Shown one piece after another: positions 7,045 through 7,862 of a stretch of 7,862 nt of DNA (the stretch's first letter is position 1; every line of letters starts with the position of its first letter). Position numbers and translations under genes: made by a program. The notes below the pieces were generated by a model that saw only the letters and a list, made by a program, of their open reading frames with translations, searched no databases and was not told the DNA's origin. This DNA comes from Desulfovibrionaceae bacterium (GTDB lineage: Bacteria; Desulfobacterota; Desulfovibrionia; Desulfovibrionales; Desulfovibrionaceae). Location: NCBI GenBank assembly GCA_030539415.1, contig JAUNSE010000081.1, forward strand, positions 1-7,862, given 5' to 3'.

Positions 7045-7077
7045 AAAAAGGCGGGATGGTGGAAGCCATCCCGCCTT
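7045..7077 (-). terminator. Terminator between convergent genes (best for the minus-strand gene)
   Basis: GGCGGGATGG (7050-7059) pairs perfectly with CCATCCCGCC (7066-7075) around a six-base loop, and two more A-T pairs extend it (7048-7049 with 7076-7077). On the minus strand the hairpin is followed by a T tract (complement of A 7045-7049), making a textbook terminator for the DsrE-like gene, which ends 23 nt away. On the plus strand only TT follows, so termination of the methyltransferase transcript is possible but weaker. Confidence 0.88.
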
Positions 7078-7100
7078 CAAATTTGTCCGGAATTTTCGCG

Positions 7101-7511
7101 CTACATCTTGATGTAGGCATAGCCCTGCTGCTGCAGGGCGACGATGTCCAGGGTCACGGGCAGGAACTTGACGCCGTCGATGACGTCTTCCTGGGAGAGG
7201 CCCATGTCCTTCATGGAGTACTCGCCGGCGTGGACTTCGACGCCGTACTGCTTGGCGGCGGCCATGATGTCGAAATCCGTCTTGGTGGCCTTCGCGAGCA
7301 TCTGCACGGCGGGACCGTTCACCACCAGGACGATGTTGATTTCCTCCTGGGACTGAATGCGGACCATGGCCGCGTTGGCGGCGATTTCCTGAGGCGTCCG
7401 ATGGTAGTGACCGTACAGGACCTCGGAGCGGTAGTTTCTGACATGGTCAAAAGCCAGCTTGAACTTGTCGATATTGGCTTCATTGACGTGGAGAAGAAGA
7501 TTGTGCTTCAT
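7101..7511 (-). CDS. DsrE-family protein lacking the conserved cysteine
   Basis: This 136-residue cytoplasmic protein has the DsrE/DsrF-like fold: an N-terminal strand NLLLHVNE, a central strand INIVLVVNGPAVQML (58-72), the helix and strand AAAKQYGVEVHAGEYSMKDM (84-103), and the usual C-terminal end VALQQQGYAYIKM. Family members relay or sense sulfur in sulfur oxidation or tRNA thiolation, often through a Cys in the segment after the V-x-V strand. Here that position is H94 (VEVHAGEY), and the whole protein has no Cys, so persulfide chemistry of the usual kind is not possible. The ATG at 7511 is chosen because GGAGGT lies seven bases upstream on the minus strand (7524-7519); the ATG at 7538 would place that site inside the coding region. 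It is probably monocistronic, with its own promoter region and terminator. Its cellular role is unknown. Confidence 0.85.
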   Translation of the reverse strand: MKHNLLLHVNEANIDKFKLAFDHVRNYRSEVLYGHYHRTPQEIAANAAMVRIQSQEEINIVLVVNGPAVQMLAKATKTDFDIMAAAKQYGVEVHAGEYSMKDMGLSQEDVIDGVKFLPVTLDIVALQQQGYAYIKM

Positions 7512-7524
7512 CGGGGGTACCTCC

Positions 7525-7538
7525 GTGTCATGCGACAC
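7525..7538 (-). other. Small hairpin immediately upstream of the DsrE-like ribosome binding site
   Basis: On the minus strand GTGTC and GACAC form a perfect five-base-pair stem with a four-base loop, ending directly against GGAGGT (7524-7519). It does not cover the ribosome binding site. It could stabilise the mRNA 5' region or be a chance repeat. Confidence 0.35.
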
Positions 7539-7673
7539 CGGGCAATGGTTTGAAAGTAATGAGCTGTTAAAGACACTGCCGGCATGGTGCCCGTCTGCTC
7601 CCCGGTCCGCCGAAGACAGGGGGCAGGGACAGTCTAGCCGAAAAAATGGAAGGAAGGAATTGCTGCAGGCTTG

Positions 7674-7700
7674 TTCTGATTGGTTTAACCAATGTCAGAA
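7674..7700. promoter_or_regulatory. Large inverted repeat, probable operator upstream of the DsrE-like gene
   Basis: TTCTGATTGGTT (7674-7685), a single T, then AACCAA (7687-7692) and, after two extra bases, TCAGAA (7695-7700). The core ATTGGTT-T-AACCAAT (7679-7693) is a perfect 7+7 inverted repeat. It lies about 165 bases upstream of the DsrE-like start and overlaps the candidate -10 element, the normal place for a repressor site. The regulator is not identifiable. No U tract follows on either strand, so a terminator is unlikely. Confidence 0.55.
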
Positions 7701-7725
7701 TGTGCCAAAGCCCGCAAACTGTCAA
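7697..7725 (-). promoter_or_regulatory. Candidate sigma70-type promoter for the DsrE-like gene
   Basis: On the minus strand a perfect -35 box TTGACA (7725-7720) is followed after 17 bases by CATTCT (7702-7697), a weak -10 box with three of six consensus bases. The spacing is ideal, and the inverted repeat at 7674-7700 overlaps the -10 and likely start region. The resulting 5' leader would be about 180 nt. A promoter nearer the gene cannot be excluded. Confidence 0.4.
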
Positions 7726-7862
7726 TAGACGGGGAGGCCGGGCGGCCGCCGCAGGGCCCGGTCAGAACGTCTCCCGGCGTGCAGACGGCCCTGTTTCCGC
7801 AGATTTGAATTCGAGCTATGTATGTGAAAAAATGCTCAAAATATTGATTGATCAAACGGTCA

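Larger units (their letters stand above)
7539..7862. other. Upstream intergenic region of the DsrE-like gene, up to the window edge
   Basis: No convincing gene is seen here. The stretch holds the candidate promoter and inverted repeat listed separately. The part 7801-7862 is much richer in A and T than the rest of the window and contains the palindrome TTGATTGATCAA (7844-7855). A plus-strand frame is open from an ATG at 7646 to the edge, and from a second ATG at 7832, but neither has a ribosome binding site or a recognisable protein sequence. A gene starting near or beyond the right edge is possible. Confidence 0.4.

Noticed and set aside
7512..7538. N-terminally extended DsrE-like protein starting at 7538
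   Set aside because: The extra nine residues would contain the good GGAGGT site that fits the start at 7511.
7697..7712. TGGCAC on the minus strand as a sigma54 -24 element
   Set aside because: Five bases further the sequence reads GACA instead of the TTGC-type -12 element.
7646..7862. Plus-strand frame open from ATG 7646 (and ATG 7832) to the window edge
   Set aside because: No Shine-Dalgarno, no recognisable protein, and it runs across the palindrome and promoter elements. The second ATG could be a real start, but too little sequence is present.

Overview
The window is high-GC bacterial DNA with dense coding and strong AGGAGG-type ribosome binding sites. A split, iron-sulfur-rich 'archaeal-type' glutamate synthase, a cobalamin riboswitch and a DsrE-fold protein together suggest an anaerobic delta-proteobacterium, most likely a Desulfovibrio-like member of the Desulfovibrionaceae. 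That assignment is inferred from gene content and style; no marker gene is present.

Region 1 (1-4491, + strand) is the end of a glutamate synthase operon. It holds the C-terminal part of the glutamine amidotransferase subunit (cut by the window edge), the FMN/3Fe-4S synthase subunit with an N-terminal two-cluster ferredoxin, and a large fusion of the GXGXG domain, a GltD-like FAD/NAD(P) oxidoreductase and a C-terminal ferredoxin. The genes overlap or lie within 20 nt of each other and end at a strong intrinsic terminator. Together they should release ammonia from glutamine, add it to 2-oxoglutarate on the FMN subunit, and feed electrons through a chain of Fe-S clusters from the flavin subunit.

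Region 2 (about 4492-6229, + strand) is a B12-controlled unit. A cobalamin riboswitch aptamer with a closable P1 stem is followed by a long leader. The leader ends in a hairpin whose 3' arm covers the Shine-Dalgarno of a short cobalamin-independent methionine synthase-like (MetE C-terminal/YxjG-type) protein. The logic is classical: when B12 is plentiful, the B12-independent enzyme is shut off. A GC-rich hairpin with a short U tract follows.

Region 3 (6230-7077, + strand) is one gene for a class I SAM-dependent methyltransferase that resembles the METTL-type protein-lysine methyltransferase family.

Region 4 (7045-7862, - strand) is a small convergent gene for a DsrE-family protein without any cysteine. 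It shares the intergenic space with the methyltransferase gene through a near-perfect hairpin terminator. Upstream of it lie a candidate sigma70-type promoter and an overlapping large inverted repeat. The last 60 bases are AT-rich and may belong to the control region or start of a gene beyond the window. No mobile element, CRISPR array, tRNA or rRNA was seen, and nothing here amounts to a clearly new system. The most useful leads are the riboswitch expression platform, the cysteine-less DsrE protein with its palindromic operator, and the fused glutamate synthase architecture.
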